Shown: one piece after another, positions 63,491 through 64,000 of the stretch
How the letters are laid out: each line of letters starts with the position of its first letter
How positions within the stretch are numbered: the stretch's first letter is position 1
Origin: Prochlorococcus sp. scB243_495D8
GTDB taxonomy: Bacteria; Cyanobacteriota; Cyanobacteriia; PCC-6307; Cyanobiaceae
Direction of reading: 5' to 3'
Assembly: GCA_000634195.1 (NCBI GenBank)
Contig: JFLT01000187.1
Span: 268,877 to 332,876 of the forward strand
DNA: 64,000 bases
Notes under the pieces: generated by a model
The model's input: only the letters and a program-made list of their open reading frames with translations
Databases searched by the model: none
Told to the model about the DNA's origin: nothing
Made by a program: the position numbers and the translations under genes

Positions 63491-63573
63491 TAAATGTGTG
63501 CGAAATATCCCTAAATCTTCAAAAAAAGTTCTTAAAACTTCCTATTTTGACTGTTTATATTCCAATTCTGCGA

Positions 63574-63589
63574 CCGCCCGGGGAGTTCA
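63574..63589 (+). repeat. 16-bp repeat, right copy (possible att site)
   Basis: Exact copy of CCGCCCGGGGAGTTCA from the tRNA-Asn 3' end, 1604 bp downstream. The base before it is A, where the tRNA has C, so identity stops there. Upstream of it, the sequence does not continue as a tRNA. Confidence 0.8.
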
Positions 63590-63603
63590 ATATAAGTCTC
63601 ATA

Positions 63604-63650
63604 AGACAGTAAAAGAACCCAGTCAGGATCTTTCACTGTCTATTTTTAAT
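63604..63650 (+). terminator. Strong hairpin with T-rich tail after the right repeat
   Basis: AGACAGT (63604-63610) pairs with ACTGTCT (63635-63641), extended inward after one mismatch by AAAGA/TCTTT, giving a long stem. A T-rich stretch (ATTTTTAATTT) follows. This may be the original terminator of the tRNA or element, or a recombination structure. Confidence 0.55.
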
Positions 63651-63670
63651 TTAAATATTTCTATTTTTGC

Positions 63671-63703
63671 AATGGTGGGGAAGTAATTTATAAATGGTGG
63701 GGA
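63671..63703 (+). repeat. Pair of AATGGTGGGGA repeats
   Basis: AATGGTGGGGA occurs at 63671-63681 and 63693-63703, 22 bp apart start to start, about two helical turns. The elements are G-rich in AT-rich surroundings and lie between the right tRNA-end repeat and the next gene-free DNA. They might be binding sites. Confidence 0.45.
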
Positions 63704-63958
63704 TGTTGCATTGAAATATATCTCTTTCTTCGATTTTATAGGTTTAGTTGAAATAAGGGGATTAAGACAATAGCAACTAAAATTCCGCATGGGGGGTTTA
63801 TTTTAAAAATTAACTATCACTAGAAAACTCAAAGGTTAATTTATCGAATCGAAAAATACACCCCATAAATACTATTTATTCGTCTAATAGTTTCTTATAT
63901 TTTTTATTTTTAGTAATTATTTTTTTGATTCTCTATTCATTTATCAATTCTATACTTC
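63704..63958. other. AT-rich region without recognisable gene
   Basis: No credible reading frame, tRNA or hairpin was found. A G-run (GCATGGGGGG at about 63787) and CACCCCAT (about 63870) stand out as GC-rich islets. The start of an island is likely to be here, given the nearby tRNA-end repeat. Confidence 0.5.
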
Positions 63959-64000
63959 ATGAAAACTGTTCTTCTGAAAGATTTTTTAACTTTTGGAGGA
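63959..64000 (+). CDS. Possible gene start running off the window
   Basis: ATG 63959 opens a frame (MKTVLLKDFLTFGG) that stays open to the last base. Only 14 codons are visible and no ribosome-binding site is evident, so this may be chance. Confidence 0.2.
   Translation, partial: MKTVLLKDFLTFGG

Noticed and set aside
63483..63686. 67-codon plus-strand open frame
   Set aside because: It runs through the TGTGTG repeat, the tRNA-end repeat and the hairpin, and its codons show no coding character.

Overview
The window looks like a stretch of a high-light-adapted Prochlorococcus genome (a small marine cyanobacterium with a reduced genome). The DNA is very AT-rich, coding density is high, neighbouring genes often overlap by a few bases, and alternative GTG/TTG starts are common. 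Cyanobacterial markers are spread throughout: PsbX, Ycf66, two high-light-inducible (Hli) proteins, NdhO, a CRR7-like protein, zeta-carotene desaturase, a SufBCDS operon and several cyanobacteria-only DUF families. This assignment comes from gene content and my knowledge of the families, not from a database search.

Layout. 1-4.8 kb: the C-terminal two thirds of smc, a PRC-barrel protein, an LpxB-like glycosyltransferase and tRNA-Leu. 5-13.6 kb: accC, YggT, psbX, ycf66, an Hli protein, an ABC transporter, a HIT protein, peptide deformylase and an S9 peptidase. 13.6-18.3 kb: the suf operon on the minus strand. 18.4-25.8 kb: DUF4912 protein, phosphoglucomutase, RarA, phosphopantetheinyl transferase, Bcp peroxiredoxin, CoaX and CysH. 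25.9-31.1 kb: NDH-2, an SLC13-type permease and a KtrB/KtrA potassium system. 31.1-36.8 kb: many small proteins (RHH regulator, Nif11-like peptide, DUF2973, Hli), an ABC-F ATPase and a DegQ/HtrA protease. 36.8-46.6 kb: BrkB-like membrane protein, IMPase/CysQ-like phosphatase, TolC, a radical-SAM protein, DUF3120, NadB, VKOR-thioredoxin fusion, RimO and a PetL-like peptide. 46.6-61.9 kb: mainly metabolic genes, including a RibD-like reductase next to a tandem PTPS/QueD protein, aroK, rbfA, hemD, crtQ, an IscA-type protein, ndhO, cysK and an ABC ATPase.

Sulfur, iron-sulfur and redox functions recur (SufBCDS, IscA-type scaffold, CysH, CysK, CysQ-like phosphatase, VKOR-Trx, Bcp), as do photosynthesis and cofactor functions. 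These are mostly ordinary core genes.

The accessory part is the last 2 kb. tRNA-Asn(GTT) is followed by its terminator and a secreted trypsin-like protease gene. A 16-bp perfect repeat of the tRNA 3' end then reappears about 1.6 kb downstream, followed by a strong hairpin and gene-poor AT-rich DNA. Inside this interval a TGTGTG-rich 15-bp repeat flanks the protease gene. This looks like a minimal tRNA-targeted cassette or the left edge of a genomic island. Other points of interest are a small ORF split by one in-frame TGA, a tRNA-Leu with the unusual anticodon AAG, an orphan Nif11-type leader-like peptide ending in a double glycine, and a possible operator next to the RHH gene.
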